64,000 nt of DNA from Pelagibacterium lentulum (GCF_003992625.1 NZ_RZMW01000037.1:186001-250000); one strand, 5' to 3'. Shown: positions 35,555 to 45,198, numbered from the stretch's first letter. The notes: generated by a model from the sequence alone, not told the origin. Translations and numbers: made by a program.

Positions 35555-36397
35555 CTATTGCAACGCGTCTCTAACGGCGTCGCTTAGGGGCTGTGGTGTA
35601 CGTCCTAGAAGCCGTGCAAGATCGCCGCTTTGGTCATAGAGGGCCCCGTTGGCGGCGTCCGCATCCGCACTCGCAATCATCTCCGCCACCGGTGCTGGCA
35701 GGCCAAATGACTGCAGTGTTTCTGCATAGTCAGCTTGCGGCAGATCTTTGTAAATGACTGGCTTGCCGGACTGGGTTGCGGTTTCGTCGGCCAGTACGCT
35801 TAACGTAAACGGGATGCCTGCAAGCTCATAAGTTCTGTTCTCGTGTCCTTCGCCGGTCAGAGCTTTGACCGCAGCCTCGGCCAGGTCATAGCGTGAGGCG
35901 GTAGTGAGTTGCGCATTTTGGGTTGCGCCCAAGATGACGCCGTTCTCAACTGCTGCCTTGAGGTTTCCAGTATAGTTTTCAGTGTACCAGGAGTTGCGCA
36001 GAATGGTGTAGGCGATGCCCGAGCCGGTTATCGCGGCTTCGGTCTGTCTATGGTCAGAGGCCAAGCCGATTGGCGAGGTGTCAGCATGTAACAGGCTCGT
36101 ATAGATAATTTTCTTGATGCCAGCGGCCTTGGCTGCGTCGATAACGTTCCGGTGTTGTGCCACCCGCTTGCCGACTTCGCTGGCGGAGATCAGCAACAGC
36201 TTTTCTATGCCTTGCAAGCTGGCAGCCAGGGTTGCGGGCGCCTGATCATAGTCGAAAGGACGGGCAGCGATCTCAAGGTTTTCGGCCTTGTTCGGATTGC
36301 GAACGAGCGCGACTGCTTGATCTGCAAGCCCTTTATCTTTCAGTGATTGAATGACGAGGCGGCCCAATTGGCCGGTTGCACCGGTAATTCCCAACAT
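35555..36397 (-). CDS. qorB: QorB-type NAD(P)H:quinone oxidoreductase (NmrA-like SDR)
   Basis: A 280-residue atypical SDR of the NmrA/YtfG (QorB) group that binds NADPH and reduces quinones. ATG at 36397 (MLGITGATGQLGRLVIQSL) follows AAGGAG; the glycine motif GATGQLG and NSWYTENYTGNLKAAVENG are typical of QorB. It is divergent from an HxlR-type regulator, the same arrangement as E. coli ytfG-ytfH. Confidence 0.88.
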   Translation of the reverse strand: MLGITGATGQLGRLVIQSLKDKGLADQAVALVRNPNKAENLEIAARPFDYDQAPATLAASLQGIEKLLLISASEVGKRVAQHRNVIDAAKAAGIKKIIYTSLLHADTSPIGLASDHRQTEAAITGSGIAYTILRNSWYTENYTGNLKAAVENGVILGATQNAQLTTASRYDLAEAAVKALTGEGHENRTYELAGIPFTLSVLADETATQSGKPVIYKDLPQADYAETLQSFGLPAPVAEMIASADADAANGALYDQSGDLARLLGRTPQPLSDAVRDALQ

Positions 36398-36446
36398 ATT
36401 GAAACTCCTTGTTTGTAACGCGGGAATTTCCCTATATAGTGCTAAA

Positions 36447-36476
36447 TTACTTTTCGTAAGTACGTACAAAAAGGTA
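36447..36476. promoter_or_regulatory. Palindromic region in qorB/HxlR intergenic, candidate operator
   Basis: Between the divergent genes lies GTACGTAC (36460-36467), a perfect 8-bp palindrome, flanked by TTACTTTTC on the left and AAAAAGGTAA on the right. HxlR/QorR regulators bind short dyads in such divergent promoters, so this is the best candidate site; no footprint is implied. Confidence 0.4.
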
Positions 36477-36487
36477 AGTTAGAAGAA

Positions 36488-36895
36488 ATGTCCGATCTGA
36501 CGGAAGAGCGGTCCGGAACACTTTCGGAAGCAATGGAGCGCGGGCACCTGTTCGCCGAGGCCTGTCCATCACGAGATGTGCTCAAGCATCTTACAAGCCG
36601 TTGGGGGCTGCTCGTAATGATTGCGCTCCTGTCGGGAACGCATCGCTTCAGCGAGCTTAGGCGCAAGATCAATGGCGTTTCCGAACGAATGCTATCGCAA
36701 AGCCTGCAATGGCTGGAGGAAGATGGCATGATCGACAGGGTTTCCTATCCCGTCGTGCCACCTCATGTGGAATACAGCCTTACGCCAATGGGCCGGGAGG
36801 CCGCCGAAAAAGTACGCGCGCTGGCCGACTGGATCGAAGTCAGTATGCCCAGGATCGACGCGGTATGGGCAGAGAAGAGGCGTAAGGCCGATTAA
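36488..36895 (+). CDS. HxlR-family winged-helix regulator
   Basis: A 135-residue DNA-binding protein of the HxlR/YtfH type. The signature is ACPSRDVLKHLTSRWGLLVMIALLSGTHRFSELRRKINGVSERMLSQSLQWLEEDGMIDR, with the early Cys (Cys26) that in relatives senses electrophiles or quinones. VEYSLTPMGREAA completes the wing. Divergent from qorB, it very likely controls that gene in response to quinone or electrophile stress. Confidence 0.9.
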   Translation: MSDLTEERSGTLSEAMERGHLFAEACPSRDVLKHLTSRWGLLVMIALLSGTHRFSELRRKINGVSERMLSQSLQWLEEDGMIDRVSYPVVPPHVEYSLTPMGREAAEKVRALADWIEVSMPRIDAVWAEKRRKAD

Positions 36896-36936
36896 GGGAG
36901 CTGCCGGCGCCGGAAATTGCCTGCGCCGGCATGATA

Positions 36937-37140
36937 TTATGTGTCCTTTACCGGCAATCCAGGCAGGATTAACGGCAATTGCTTGTCGGTAAATTCGGTT
37001 TGGAAAACGTCGCGCTTGGTGTTCGGGATCGCGTTTTTCCTCTTGGACTTCGGAAAATGCTGAGACGATGTTCCCATGCCATTTTTCCGAGTCTTTCCGA
37101 ACAAGCCCGTTCCGGTCAGTTTATACATTTTGCCTTTCAT
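36937..37140 (-). CDS. Possible small very basic protein
   Basis: A 67-residue frame rich in Lys, Arg and Thr (MYKLTGTGLFGKTRKNGMGTSS, then FPKSKRKNAIPNTKRDVF). GAAAGG lies ~10 bases before the ATG and TATAAT sits ~50 bp upstream on that strand, so expression is possible. The LTGxG ... KxKRxxxxPN pattern is loosely like ribosomal protein L28, but spacing differs and this may be chance. It is the only candidate gene in the 785-bp gap between HxlR and DUF423. Confidence 0.35.
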   Translation of the reverse strand: MKGKMYKLTGTGLFGKTRKNGMGTSSQHFPKSKRKNAIPNTKRDVFQTEFTDKQLPLILPGLPVKDT

Positions 37141-37200
37141 CGTGGTGCCTTTCTCGTGAACCGCGTAGGTAAGTAATCCTATTATAATAGTTCACGTGTG

Positions 37201-37663
37201 CCGCTTTCGTTGCAGGAGAAAGCGGGTGCAGATTTCGATATTGATCGCAGGCCCAACGCACTCATGCGCTCGATTGCAGGGACCGTAGGGATCAAAACTG
37301 AGGTGCTTGAGTTCGCGCGATAAGATGCCAAGGGCTACTGCCGACGGATCTCTGGCAGTCCGTTCCGAATGCGTGCGGTGTGGCTCTGTGCCGGGAAAAC
37401 ACCATAACTATCAAGTGCTACAGTGCTTTAGGTGGCGGATTTTGTGAGAGGGGAAACTCGATGATGAGCTTTCTGGCTCTAACTGCATCAAGAAAGCAGG
37501 ATCCTCAAACCAACCAACTTTTCCGAAACGCAACCGCGCGCATACATCATTGCTTCATCTTGCAAGGACAGAAGAAGAGGCAACGGCATCGCTACGATAT
37601 GGTCTCAGATGTTCATTGGAGTCGGGACCTCATAATGGCTTATTGAACAATAGCAAACAAAGC
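37201..37663. other. Gene-poor stretch
   Basis: No supported gene. Short frames here lack ribosome binding sites and family character. A 41-codon frame from about 37198 (PLSLQEKAGADFDIDRRPNAL) could be the remains of a decayed gene, which is only a guess. Confidence 0.4.
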
Positions 37664-37681
37664 ACAGGACAATTGTCCTGT
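37664..37681 (-). terminator. 18-bp perfect palindrome at the end of the DUF423 gene
   Basis: ACAGGACAATTGTCCTGT reads the same on both strands and touches the DUF423 stop. Leftward it is followed by GCTTTGTTTGC, a weak T-tract, so it may act as a terminator for the three-gene operon. Confidence 0.45.
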
Positions 37682-38034
37682 CAATCTCTGGCTTGGAAAA
37701 GTGCCGAAGCAGCAACAAGTGCCCAGCCGGCCATCATGGCTATGCCGCCCAATGGTGCCGAAAACGGGAACAGCCCTGTTCCCATAAAATGGCGCATACC
37801 GGCATCTGTGCAAAAGAGCAGGGCGCCGGTCGTCAGCGCTGCGATGGCGGCCATCTGGAGGCCTGATTGGGCAAAAAGGCCGAGTGCAAGCAGAGCCGGC
37901 GCATGGGTGAGCGCGATCAGGGCATAGGGGCCGAGCAGGTCTGCACCAGTGTGGCTCGAGGCTGCGGCGGCTCCTACGCCAGTTGCGCCGAGAAGGCCTG
38001 AGGCCGCCAGCGCAATCGTACGGAACATCTTCAC
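37681..38034 (-). CDS. DUF423 family membrane protein
   Basis: A 117-residue protein with four hydrophobic helices of the YgdD/DUF423 family. Features: GLLGATGVGAAAASSH near the start, ALTHAPALLALGLFA, LFCTDAGMRHFMGTGLFPFSAPLGGIAMMAGW. Function unknown. It overlaps the upstream MaoC gene by 4 bp and ends at a palindrome. Confidence 0.85.
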   Translation of the reverse strand: MKMFRTIALAASGLLGATGVGAAAASSHTGADLLGPYALIALTHAPALLALGLFAQSGLQMAAIAALTTGALLFCTDAGMRHFMGTGLFPFSAPLGGIAMMAGWALVAASALFQARD

Positions 38035-38582
38035 CGGCGCATTACCTTGTCCATCAGCGGGAGTTGGCGCAGGGCCAATGCCAGTTTGATCTTGAGTGGC
38101 ATTTTGTAGTCGCGCAGCTTTGAAAAGCCCACGAGATCGGCGCGATAGACAAGTTCACCATGCTGATTGTGAGCATCGAGCCTGTTGAACAGCAAGCCCC
38201 AACCAGGAATGGAGTTTGACGGCCGCTTGCCCGTAACCGTCAGCGTATAGCGCACGGTATCGCCAGGGCGCACGGGGGCCTTGAAGTCCATCGAATTGAC
38301 GCCGGGAGAAGGGCCGGAAACGCCGGGCTCGCCTCCCTCGGCGCGGACGATATCTTCTTCGGCAAACAGTCGGTCCACCATCTTGCGATGTCCAACGCTG
38401 ACCGTATGCCAACCCGATGCAACCAGGCCACCAAAGTGAGACTCGGTTGCCGCCTTGGGATCGACATGGAAATATTGCGGGTCATATTGCTTGGCAAAGG
38501 CAATGATCTCGGCCTCGGTAAACGTATGGGCGCCCAGATCGAAGGGTTTGTCGATTTCAATTTCCTCGTACCAGCGGGTCAT
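38031..38582 (-). CDS. MaoC-family (R)-hydratase-like protein A
   Basis: A 183-residue hotdog-fold protein with the MaoC dehydratase signature FAKQYDPQYFHVDPKAATES (Asp/His catalytic pair D-x4-H) and HFGGLVASGWHTVSVGH. Catalyses hydration of enoyl-CoA in characterised members; substrate unknown here. It is the middle gene of three coupled genes; its ATG overlaps the paralogue upstream by 4 bp. Confidence 0.87.
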   Translation of the reverse strand: MTRWYEEIEIDKPFDLGAHTFTEAEIIAFAKQYDPQYFHVDPKAATESHFGGLVASGWHTVSVGHRKMVDRLFAEEDIVRAEGGEPGVSGPSPGVNSMDFKAPVRPGDTVRYTLTVTGKRPSNSIPGWGLLFNRLDAHNQHGELVYRADLVGFSKLRDYKMPLKIKLALALRQLPLMDKVMRR

Positions 38583-39073
38583 TGCGCGACCTCCACCGCG
38601 TTGGATGATGGATTGCGAACTTCGACCAGATTGGCGAGGTTGAGGGTCATGACCTGCTGCCCCTTCTGGTTGCGCATGTCAAAAGCGATTGTGACAATGC
38701 CCATTTCCGCATGCGATTGGGATCGGCGCAGCGATGTGATCCTGGCCGTGCCCGATATCGTGTCGCCCTTCATTACCGGCTTTTTCCATTTGAGATCGGT
38801 GAAACCAAGCCCGCCCATGGATGCGATGTCGTTGAGAAAACCATCGACCAGCATGCGTAGCGACAGCGCACCGGTTTGCCAGCCGCTGGCCGCCAAGCCG
38901 CCCAAAAGACTTGCGCGTGCGGCCTTCTCATCGAGATGAAACGGAAAGGGATCGAATTCCCGCGCAAAGCCGATGATGTCGGCCTTGGTAACTTTGCGGG
39001 GGCCAAGCGGGAAGGTTTCGCCGACGGAAAGATCCTCGTAGTGTCGCCGATTTTTGGTTATCGGATTGGTCAT
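38579..39073 (-). CDS. MaoC-family (R)-hydratase-like protein B
   Basis: A 164-residue hotdog protein paralogous to its downstream neighbour. Catalytic motif FAREFDPFPFHLDEKAA and LLGGLAASGWQTG. Two MaoC proteins in tandem often form a heterodimer that mimics the double-hotdog hydratase; that is inferred here from the coupling. First gene of the operon. Confidence 0.87.
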   Translation of the reverse strand: MTNPITKNRRHYEDLSVGETFPLGPRKVTKADIIGFAREFDPFPFHLDEKAARASLLGGLAASGWQTGALSLRMLVDGFLNDIASMGGLGFTDLKWKKPVMKGDTISGTARITSLRRSQSHAEMGIVTIAFDMRNQKGQQVMTLNLANLVEVRNPSSNAVEVAQ

Positions 39074-39148
39074 TGTGTTGTCCTATACGTCAACGCTAAT
39101 TTGCCTCATGTGGCCATGAAGGGCAAGTAGGCAAGGCGCGACAGATTT

Positions 39149-40807
39149 TCAGCTCATATCTGGCGCTATATGGACAACATTGTCGTTGGGCGCGATGACG
39201 GACAGCCGATGGGTGATTGCGATGATCGTGACCTGATCGCAGATCCGGCGTAGCTGATCCATGATGTCTTTTTCGGTTTCGGCGTCGAGCGCTGAACTGG
39301 CCTCATCGAGCAAGACAATTGCCGGATCGGCATAAAGTGCGCGGGCAATGGCTATGCGCTGGCGTTCGCCCCCCGAAAGTTTCAAGCCGCGTTCGCCAAC
39401 TACGGTGTCAAAACCTTCGTCCAGCCCGTCGATAAAGTCCAGAATGGCGGCGCGTGTTGCAGCGCGTCGCATACGTGCATGGTCGAATGGACGCCCAAGC
39501 ACGATATTTGTTGCGAGCGTATCGTTGAGCAGCACGATATCCTGCGGAACGGCCGCGACGGCAGTGAACCAATCCTTGCGTGAAATCTTGCCCAGATCGA
39601 TCCCATCCACCTCGATACGCCCCGTTTGAGGCTGCATGGATTTGAGCAACAGCTTGAACAGGGTGGATTTGCCGGCGCCTGTGTCCCCGGTGATATAGGT
39701 GATGGCCCCGCGGTCGGCAGTAAAGTCGGCGTCTTGCACGCCTCGTCCATTGGCATAGCGAAAGCCCACATTTCTGAAGCGGACCTGGCCATTCTCAAGC
39801 GTCAGGCTAACAGGGTTCTCGATGGTCTCGTGCTCTGGCGCCTGCCACATACGGGCGAAGGGCAGAAAACGGGAATAGGATTGGGCGATCTGCTGGATGG
39901 CCTGCCCAAGCATCTGGAAAGGCATGTTGAGTTGCAAGAGCAGCGTGTTGAACAATACGAGATCACCGATGGTCAATTCGCCTGCAGCTACGCGTGGCAC
40001 CAGCAGCCAAAGCGTAACGGCAAATTGCAGCGTGAGTGAAAGACCAAACAATATCGTAAAATTGACATGTGCCATTGCATAGCGCTGCCAGCCTTTAAGC
40101 GCGGCGCTCTGGCGGTTGGCGAACTGGCCTGTCATCCAAACGCTCGAATTGAATTGACGCAGCGTATCCATGGCGCCAATGGCATTGCCGATGAATTTGG
40201 AACTGTCCTGGGATGCCTCGATAGCCGCATCGAGATGTTTGCGTGTGACCTTGGACGCATAATAGACCAGTGCAATATAGGATATGCCATAGACGACCAC
40301 GATCAGCGCAATGTCCAAGCTCAACACATTGCCAAGCAGAACAAGGCTCAAAAGAACCTGGACGGAGGCCGGCAGCAAAGCCGCAAGCGCAAACTGCACG
40401 ACGATATTGAGGGCTTCTTCCCCCTTCGCCTCCGCACTTTGAATTTCAGTAGGGTTATGATCGAGAAAAAAGTCCGACGACTTATCGATAAGCCGCTCGA
40501 AAAACGACGTCGCAGTCACGAAATTGAGGCTCTCGGACGTCATGAAGGTCAGGAAGCCCGCAGCCCTTTGAAATGCAAAGGAAAGCCCCATCAAAATCGC
40601 ATAGGCCATAAAGGCAGCAACAAGCCATGTACCAACGGGGCTGGCTTCGATCTGATCGATAAGGCGTGAGAACAAATAAGGCGCTGCAATTGCCGATACC
40701 GCGCCTAGCGCCATGGTCAATGTAACTATGGTCAGGATAAGCCAGGCGTCGCGCAGATAACGCGAAAGAATATGTTTAAGGGGCGGGGCAATGAGTTTGA
40801 TATCCAT
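39149..40807 (-). CDS. ABC exporter, fused membrane and ATPase domains
   Basis: A 552-residue half-exporter (type IV ABC fold), inner membrane. Six helices occupy the first ~310 residues; the ATPase follows with Walker A GDTGAGKST, Q-loop AVPQDIVLLNDTL, signature LKLSGGERQRIAIARAL, Walker B IVLLDEASSALD and H-loop ITHRLS. It resembles multidrug, lipid or small-peptide exporters (AarF/Atm1-like distance not resolved). Monocistronic, with MFS exporter divergent 240 bp away. Substrate unknown. Confidence 0.88.
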   Translation of the reverse strand: MDIKLIAPPLKHILSRYLRDAWLILTIVTLTMALGAVSAIAAPYLFSRLIDQIEASPVGTWLVAAFMAYAILMGLSFAFQRAAGFLTFMTSESLNFVTATSFFERLIDKSSDFFLDHNPTEIQSAEAKGEEALNIVVQFALAALLPASVQVLLSLVLLGNVLSLDIALIVVVYGISYIALVYYASKVTRKHLDAAIEASQDSSKFIGNAIGAMDTLRQFNSSVWMTGQFANRQSAALKGWQRYAMAHVNFTILFGLSLTLQFAVTLWLLVPRVAAGELTIGDLVLFNTLLLQLNMPFQMLGQAIQQIAQSYSRFLPFARMWQAPEHETIENPVSLTLENGQVRFRNVGFRYANGRGVQDADFTADRGAITYITGDTGAGKSTLFKLLLKSMQPQTGRIEVDGIDLGKISRKDWFTAVAAVPQDIVLLNDTLATNIVLGRPFDHARMRRAATRAAILDFIDGLDEGFDTVVGERGLKLSGGERQRIAIARALYADPAIVLLDEASSALDAETEKDIMDQLRRICDQVTIIAITHRLSVIAPNDNVVHIAPDMS

Positions 40808-41046
40808 GCGCGCCTCTCACGCCCGATCACTTATCCAAGTTTGACTAGATTGGAGCCGAATCGGGTCAGAGCTCAATAGTGCATGTGCGGGCTGGCGACC
40901 TGAGGTCATTGAGCAACAGCTGCGCAAATGAATTTCGGTTTGCTGTTGACTTCAAACTTGTGTGCGCCTATTTGCCACGGCCCTGCCGCGTTCGGGCTGG
41001 CGCGCATCAGGCCCAATACATTCTCAGCTCACGCAGGATAAATCTC

Positions 41047-42537
41047 ATGTCGTCTCAAGACATTGAACACTCTATGTCGCAAGGTGGATCGCCTGATGCG
41101 GCAATGGCAGCGCGCAACAGGCTGGTGATCGGCATCCTGCTGATTTCGACCTTTGTGATGATTCTCAACGAGACCATCATGAGCGTTGCTCTGCCGCGCC
41201 TTATGCACGATCTCGATGTGACAGCAGGCGCAGCACAGTGGCTGACGACAGCCTTTCTTCTGACCATGGCCGTGGTCATTCCCATTACCGGCTTTCTGAT
41301 CCAGCGGTTCAATACCCGCCCGCTCTTTCTGATTTCCATGGGCCTGTTCAGCGTCGGCACCTTGCTGTGCGCGCTGGCACCGGGCTTGCTATCGCTTGTT
41401 TTCGGGCGCGTGGTACAGGCTGCCGGCACCGCCATTATGATGCCCTTGTTGATGACCACGGTGATGAATCTGGTGCCGCCTCAAACGCGGGGGCGGACGA
41501 TGGGCAATATCTCGATCGTCATTTCAGTGGCGCCAGCCATCGGGCCCACGATTTCCGGCATCATTCTTAATGTGCTCGATTGGCGCTGGATGTTCTGGTT
41601 GGTGCTGCCAATCGCTGTTACAGCGCTGGTGCTGGGTGGTCGCCTGATTCAGAATGTTACGACGCCACGCATTGCGCCGCTCGATATTGTGTCGGTCGTT
41701 CTTTCGGCCATTGGGTTCGGCGGGCTGGTTTATGGGCTTAGTTCGATTGGTGAAGCACACGGCGCAGAACATATTGTTCCGCTCTGGGTACCGGTAGCGA
41801 TTGGCGCACTCGGTCTGGCGCTCTTTATCGCGCGGCAGTTCAAATTGCAGGATCTGGACCGCGCTCTGCTCGATCTCAGGACATTCAAGTCAAAGACCTT
41901 TACGCTGGCGATTGTGATGATGGCCATCAATATGATGGCGCTTTTTGGCATGATAATCCTGTTTCCGATCTATACCCAGAATGTCCTGGGCATGGATGCG
42001 CTGCAAACCGGTCTGATGCTGTTGCCCGGTGGCTTGATGATGGGCTTGATGGCACCTTTCGTTGGCCGTTGGTATGATCGGGTAGGGCCTGCTCCACTCG
42101 TCATTCCCGGATCCATACTTGTCAGCGCTGTGCTCTGGAGCATGACGCTGCTTGGCGAAACGACGGCGATCTGGCTGGTGCTTACAGGGCATATGGTACT
42201 CAGCGTTGGGCTGGCGCTGCTGTTTACGCCGCTCTTTACGGCAAGTCTGGGGGCGTTGCCTGCGCGGCTTTATTCGCACGGCAGCGCAACGCTTGGCACC
42301 ATCCAGCAGGTTTCCGGTGCGGCCGGCATAGCTCTTTTGGTGTCGCTCATGTCTTTGCGCATGACCGTGCTGTCCGATCAGGGGGCCACTGATGTCGCCG
42401 CGCTTGCTGGCGGTATTCGCATGGCCTTCATGTGTGCGGCCATCCTTTCGCTAGGGACAATTGTTGCGGCTCTGTTTATCCGCAAGACCAAGGATCCCGA
42501 CGAAATGCCTGTCGGTGCGGTCGCAACCGGCCATTGA
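41047..42537 (+). CDS. MFS drug/H+ antiporter, DHA2 (14-TMS) family
   Basis: A 496-residue EmrB/QacA-type antiporter with about 14 hydrophobic helices. ATG at 41047 has AGGATAA upstream and gives the usual start just before the first helix; the 56 preceding codons lack family character. Motif MSVALPRLMHDL in TM1 and AAQWLTTAFLLTMAV are family-typical; conserved motif C is in VLLPGGLMMGLMAPFVGRW as a partial match. Divergent from the ABC exporter, so both may be controlled from the same intergenic region. No HlyD-type adaptor is adjacent. Confidence 0.88.
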   Translation: MSSQDIEHSMSQGGSPDAAMAARNRLVIGILLISTFVMILNETIMSVALPRLMHDLDVTAGAAQWLTTAFLLTMAVVIPITGFLIQRFNTRPLFLISMGLFSVGTLLCALAPGLLSLVFGRVVQAAGTAIMMPLLMTTVMNLVPPQTRGRTMGNISIVISVAPAIGPTISGIILNVLDWRWMFWLVLPIAVTALVLGGRLIQNVTTPRIAPLDIVSVVLSAIGFGGLVYGLSSIGEAHGAEHIVPLWVPVAIGALGLALFIARQFKLQDLDRALLDLRTFKSKTFTLAIVMMAINMMALFGMIILFPIYTQNVLGMDALQTGLMLLPGGLMMGLMAPFVGRWYDRVGPAPLVIPGSILVSAVLWSMTLLGETTAIWLVLTGHMVLSVGLALLFTPLFTASLGALPARLYSHGSATLGTIQQVSGAAGIALLVSLMSLRMTVLSDQGATDVAALAGGIRMAFMCAAILSLGTIVAALFIRKTKDPDEMPVGAVATGH

Positions 42538-42553
42538 GGCAAGGCATAAAAAG

Positions 42554-42582
42554 GGGGCGATGCCGATGACATCGCCCCTTTT
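42554..42582. terminator. Terminator between MFS and ychF genes, usable both ways
   Basis: Arms GGGGCGATG (42554-42562) and CATCGCCCC (42570-42578) followed by TTTT on the plus strand. The preceding AAAA allows the hairpin to end the leftward ychF transcript as well. Confidence 0.75.
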
Positions 42583-42604
42583 GCTTTGGTTCTGATGGTC
42601 AGGT

Positions 42605-43702
42605 TCAGGTGTTGAACTTGAACAACATTACGTCGCCATCTTTAACGATATATTCCTTGCCTTCGTCGCGTGCCTTGCCGGCTTCCTTGGCGGCAACTTC
42701 CCCGCCCAGAGCAATAAAGTCGTCGTAGGCAATGGTCTGCGCACGGATGAAACCACGCTCGAAATCGGTATGGATGACGCCGGCGGCCTGGGGCGCTTTG
42801 GTGCCCACAGGAATAGTCCAGGCGCGCGCTTCCTTGGGGCCTACGGTGAAATAGGTCTGAAGGTGCAAGAGCTTGTAGCCTTCGCGGATCAGCCGGTTCA
42901 GGCCGGGTTCCTCAAGGCCAAGCGAGGCCAGATAATCGGCGCGATCAGCTTGGTCGAGCCCGGCAAGTTCCGCCTCGATTTCCGCACAGATGATAACCAT
43001 ACGGGCATCTTGCGCCTTGGCGTATTCTTCGACCTTTTTTGTGTGCTCATTGCCAGTGGATGCAGCCGACTCATCGACATTGCAGACATAAAGCACCGGT
43101 TTAGCCGTCAGAAGCTGGAGCTCCTTGAATGCTTTTTCTTCGTCGGCAGCGCGTTCGGTATGGCGGGCCGGTTTGCCATCCTCAAGCAGTGCCTTGGCAC
43201 GCTGGATCAATTCGAGCGCCAGCTTGGCCTCCTTGTCCTGGGCACGGATTTTCTTTTCCAGGCCCGGAATGCGCTTTTCGAGGCTTTCAAGATCGGCCAG
43301 CATCAATTCGGTTTCGACAACCTCGGCATCGGTGATCGGGTCGACCTTACCCGCAACGTGGACGATGTCGTCATTTTCAAAGCAGCGCAGAACATAGGCA
43401 ATGGCGTCGCACTCGCGAATGTTGGCGAGAAACTGATTGCCCAGTCCTTCTCCCTTGGATGCGCCTTTGACCAGCCCTGCAATATCGACGAATGAAAGGC
43501 GCGCAGGGAGTTTGGTTGCCGATTTTCCGATCTCGGCCAATTTGTCGAGCCGTTCATCGGGCACCGAGACTTCACCCACATTGGGTTCAATCGTACAAAA
43601 GGGAAAATTTGCGGCCTGCGCGGCAGCGGTCTGGGTAAGCGCATTGAAAAGGGTCGACTTGCCAACATTGGGCAGACCGACGATGCCGCATTTAAAACCC
43701 AT
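42605..43702 (-). CDS. ychF: YchF/OLA1-type redox-regulated ATPase
   Basis: Conserved P-loop ATPase of the Obg-like family, linked to ribosomes and oxidative-stress control. 365 residues. Walker [11 protein letters not shown]3 [16 protein letters not shown], coiled-coil region [15 protein letters not shown], and the NxxE in place of NKxD (YVCNVDES) that gives ATP preference. The C-terminal TGS domain starts near [17 protein letters not shown]. Last of the leftward rplY-pth-ychF group. Confidence 0.97.
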   Translation of the reverse strand: MGFKCGIVGLPNVGKSTLFNALTQTAAAQAANFPFCTIEPNVGEVSVPDERLDKLAEIGKSATKLPARLSFVDIAGLVKGASKGEGLGNQFLANIRECDAIAYVLRCFENDDIVHVAGKVDPITDAEVVETELMLADLESLEKRIPGLEKKIRAQDKEAKLALELIQRAKALLEDGKPARHTERAADEEKAFKELQLLTAKPVLYVCNVDESAASTGNEHTKKVEEYAKAQDARMVIICAEIEAELAGLDQADRADYLASLGLEEPGLNRLIREGYKLLHLQTYFTVGPKEARAWTIPVGTKAPQAAGVIHTDFERGFIRAQTIAYDDFIALGGEVAAKEAGKARDEGKEYIVKDGDVMLFKFNT

Positions 43703-43798
43703 TGAAGAACCTCTTTTTCGTGTCCGCCGGTGCGGAAATAAACTTGGCCTTACGTCATGCAGCCGGCGGGATAAGTCAAGCGCTGAAGGCCAACAGAA

Positions 43799-44506
43799 TC
43801 AGGACTTGTCGCCAAACAGCTTTTTCAGCATTGCGGCCATGGGACCGGTTGGTTGCGCGGTTTTTTTGGAAGCGCCTTGCCGGGCTTGATGCACATGGCT
43901 TTGGGCTTTAGGCGCCGGTTTTGAAGTGGCTGCGATTTCAGCTTGTGTGGCGAGCGCGAGCTTGTTCATCAGCCCTGCGGCATCGCCCTTTGCGAGCAGC
44001 GCAGCATTTTTTGCCAGCGTGTCGAGCACGGGCTCCAGCCACGCTGCATCGGCTTTTGGAAAATTTGAAAGCACGTGCTGATGGACGCGTTCTTTGCTGC
44101 CCGGATGGCCTATGCCGAGCCGGACGCGAACGAATTCCTTGCCCAGATGGCTTTCTATGGATTTGAGCCCGTTATGGCCGCCATTGCCGCCACCGGTCTT
44201 GATCCGCACTTTGCCCGGCGCAAGGTCCAGTTCGTCATGGATGACGGAGATATCGGCAGGACCGATTTTATAGAACTTGGCGGCTTGTGCCACAGCATCG
44301 CCCGACCGGTTCATAAAGGTCTGCGGTTTGATGAGCAGCACTTTTTGCCCCTCGATTACAGATTCAGCGATCTGCGCGGAGAACTTGCTGCGGAAAGGCG
44401 GAAAATTATGGATACGGGCAATTTCATCGACTGCCATGAAGCCGATATTATGCCGGTTGCCAGCATATTCGGGGCCGGGATTACCGAGACCTACAATAAG
44501 GTGCAT
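43799..44506 (-). CDS. pth: Peptidyl-tRNA hydrolase
   Basis: Recycles peptidyl-tRNA released from ribosomes. ATG at 44506 ([22 protein letters not shown]) matches the universal Pth start with catalytic His in RHNIGF and Asn in [24 protein letters not shown] and HDELDL are also present. 235 residues are longer than the ~190 usual because of a C-terminal Lys/Ala/Gln-rich extension ending KLFGDKS. Downstream of rplY after a hairpin. Confidence 0.96.
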   Translation of the reverse strand: MHLIVGLGNPGPEYAGNRHNIGFMAVDEIARIHNFPPFRSKFSAQIAESVIEGQKVLLIKPQTFMNRSGDAVAQAAKFYKIGPADISVIHDELDLAPGKVRIKTGGGNGGHNGLKSIESHLGKEFVRVRLGIGHPGSKERVHQHVLSNFPKADAAWLEPVLDTLAKNAALLAKGDAAGLMNKLALATQAEIAATSKPAPKAQSHVHQARQGASKKTAQPTGPMAAMLKKLFGDKS

Positions 44507-44537
44507 TGCAAGGCTCCGGACAAGCAATCAGAAAGGT

Positions 44538-44564
44538 GAGGCTGACAGTAGGCCCGTCAGCCTC
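44538..44564 (-). terminator. Hairpin between rplY and pth, possible attenuator
   Basis: GAGGCTGAC (44538-44546) and GTCAGCCTC (44556-44564), 9-base loop; leftward it is followed by ACCTTTCTG, a weak T-tract. It may only partly stop the transcript so that pth and ychF are read at lower level. Confidence 0.5.
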
Positions 44565-44574
44565 GTGGAAGAAA

Positions 44575-45198
44575 TTACTCTTCGCCTTCGCCAGTTTCGG
44601 CTTCTTCATCGCTCGCACCACCTTCAGACGAACGCAGAGCCGAAGGCGCAGCGATCGTTGCGATGGTGAAGTCACGATCGGTGATCGTGGGCGTTACGCC
44701 CTTGGGCAGGGTAACGGCCGAGATGTGGATCGAGTCGCCAACTTCAACGCCAGCAAGATCGACAACCAGATTTTCCGGGATCGATTCGGCAGGGCAGCTA
44801 ACTTCAACAGCATGACGCACGATGTTGAGCACGCCACCCTTCTTGAGGCCAGGCGACTTTTCTTCGTTGATGAAGTTGACCGGAACTTCGACCGTCAGGG
44901 TCGTGTTCTTGCCGATACGCAGGAAATCTACGTGTACGAGGAAGTCACGAACAGGCTCAAGCTGGTAATCTTTCGGGATTACGCGATGCTTTTCGCCGTC
45001 GACATCGATTTCGATGACGTGGGAGAGGAAGCCGCCGTCATGAATCTTGCGGAATGTGTCCTTATAGGACACCGAGATAGCAAGTGGGGCTTTCTTATCG
45101 CCGTAAATAACGGCAGGAACCAGACCATTACGACGCAGTTCACGAGCGGCCCCCTTGCCCACCCGGTCCCGCACCGAAGCCTTTAGCTCGACGCTCAT
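44575..45198 (-). CDS. rplY: 50S ribosomal protein L25/general stress protein Ctc
   Basis: 5S rRNA-binding ribosomal protein, two-domain Ctc (TL5) form. ATG at 45198 ([25 protein letters not shown]) is the family start; 207 residues. The N-terminal L25 barrel ends near HVDFLRI, then the TL5 domain [35 protein letters not shown] follows. Acidic C-terminal tail [11 protein letters not shown] sigma70-like promoter lies about 85 bp upstream. Confidence 0.95.
   Translation of the reverse strand: MSVELKASVRDRVGKGAARELRRNGLVPAVIYGDKKAPLAISVSYKDTFRKIHDGGFLSHVIEIDVDGEKHRVIPKDYQLEPVRDFLVHVDFLRIGKNTTLTVEVPVNFINEEKSPGLKKGGVLNIVRHAVEVSCPAESIPENLVVDLAGVEVGDSIHISAVTLPKGVTPTITDRDFTIATIAAPSALRSSEGGASDEEAETGEGEE

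Noticed and set aside
37380-37646. 88-codon frame in the gap before DUF423
   Set aside because: No RBS and irregular composition; listed only as part of the gene-poor stretch.
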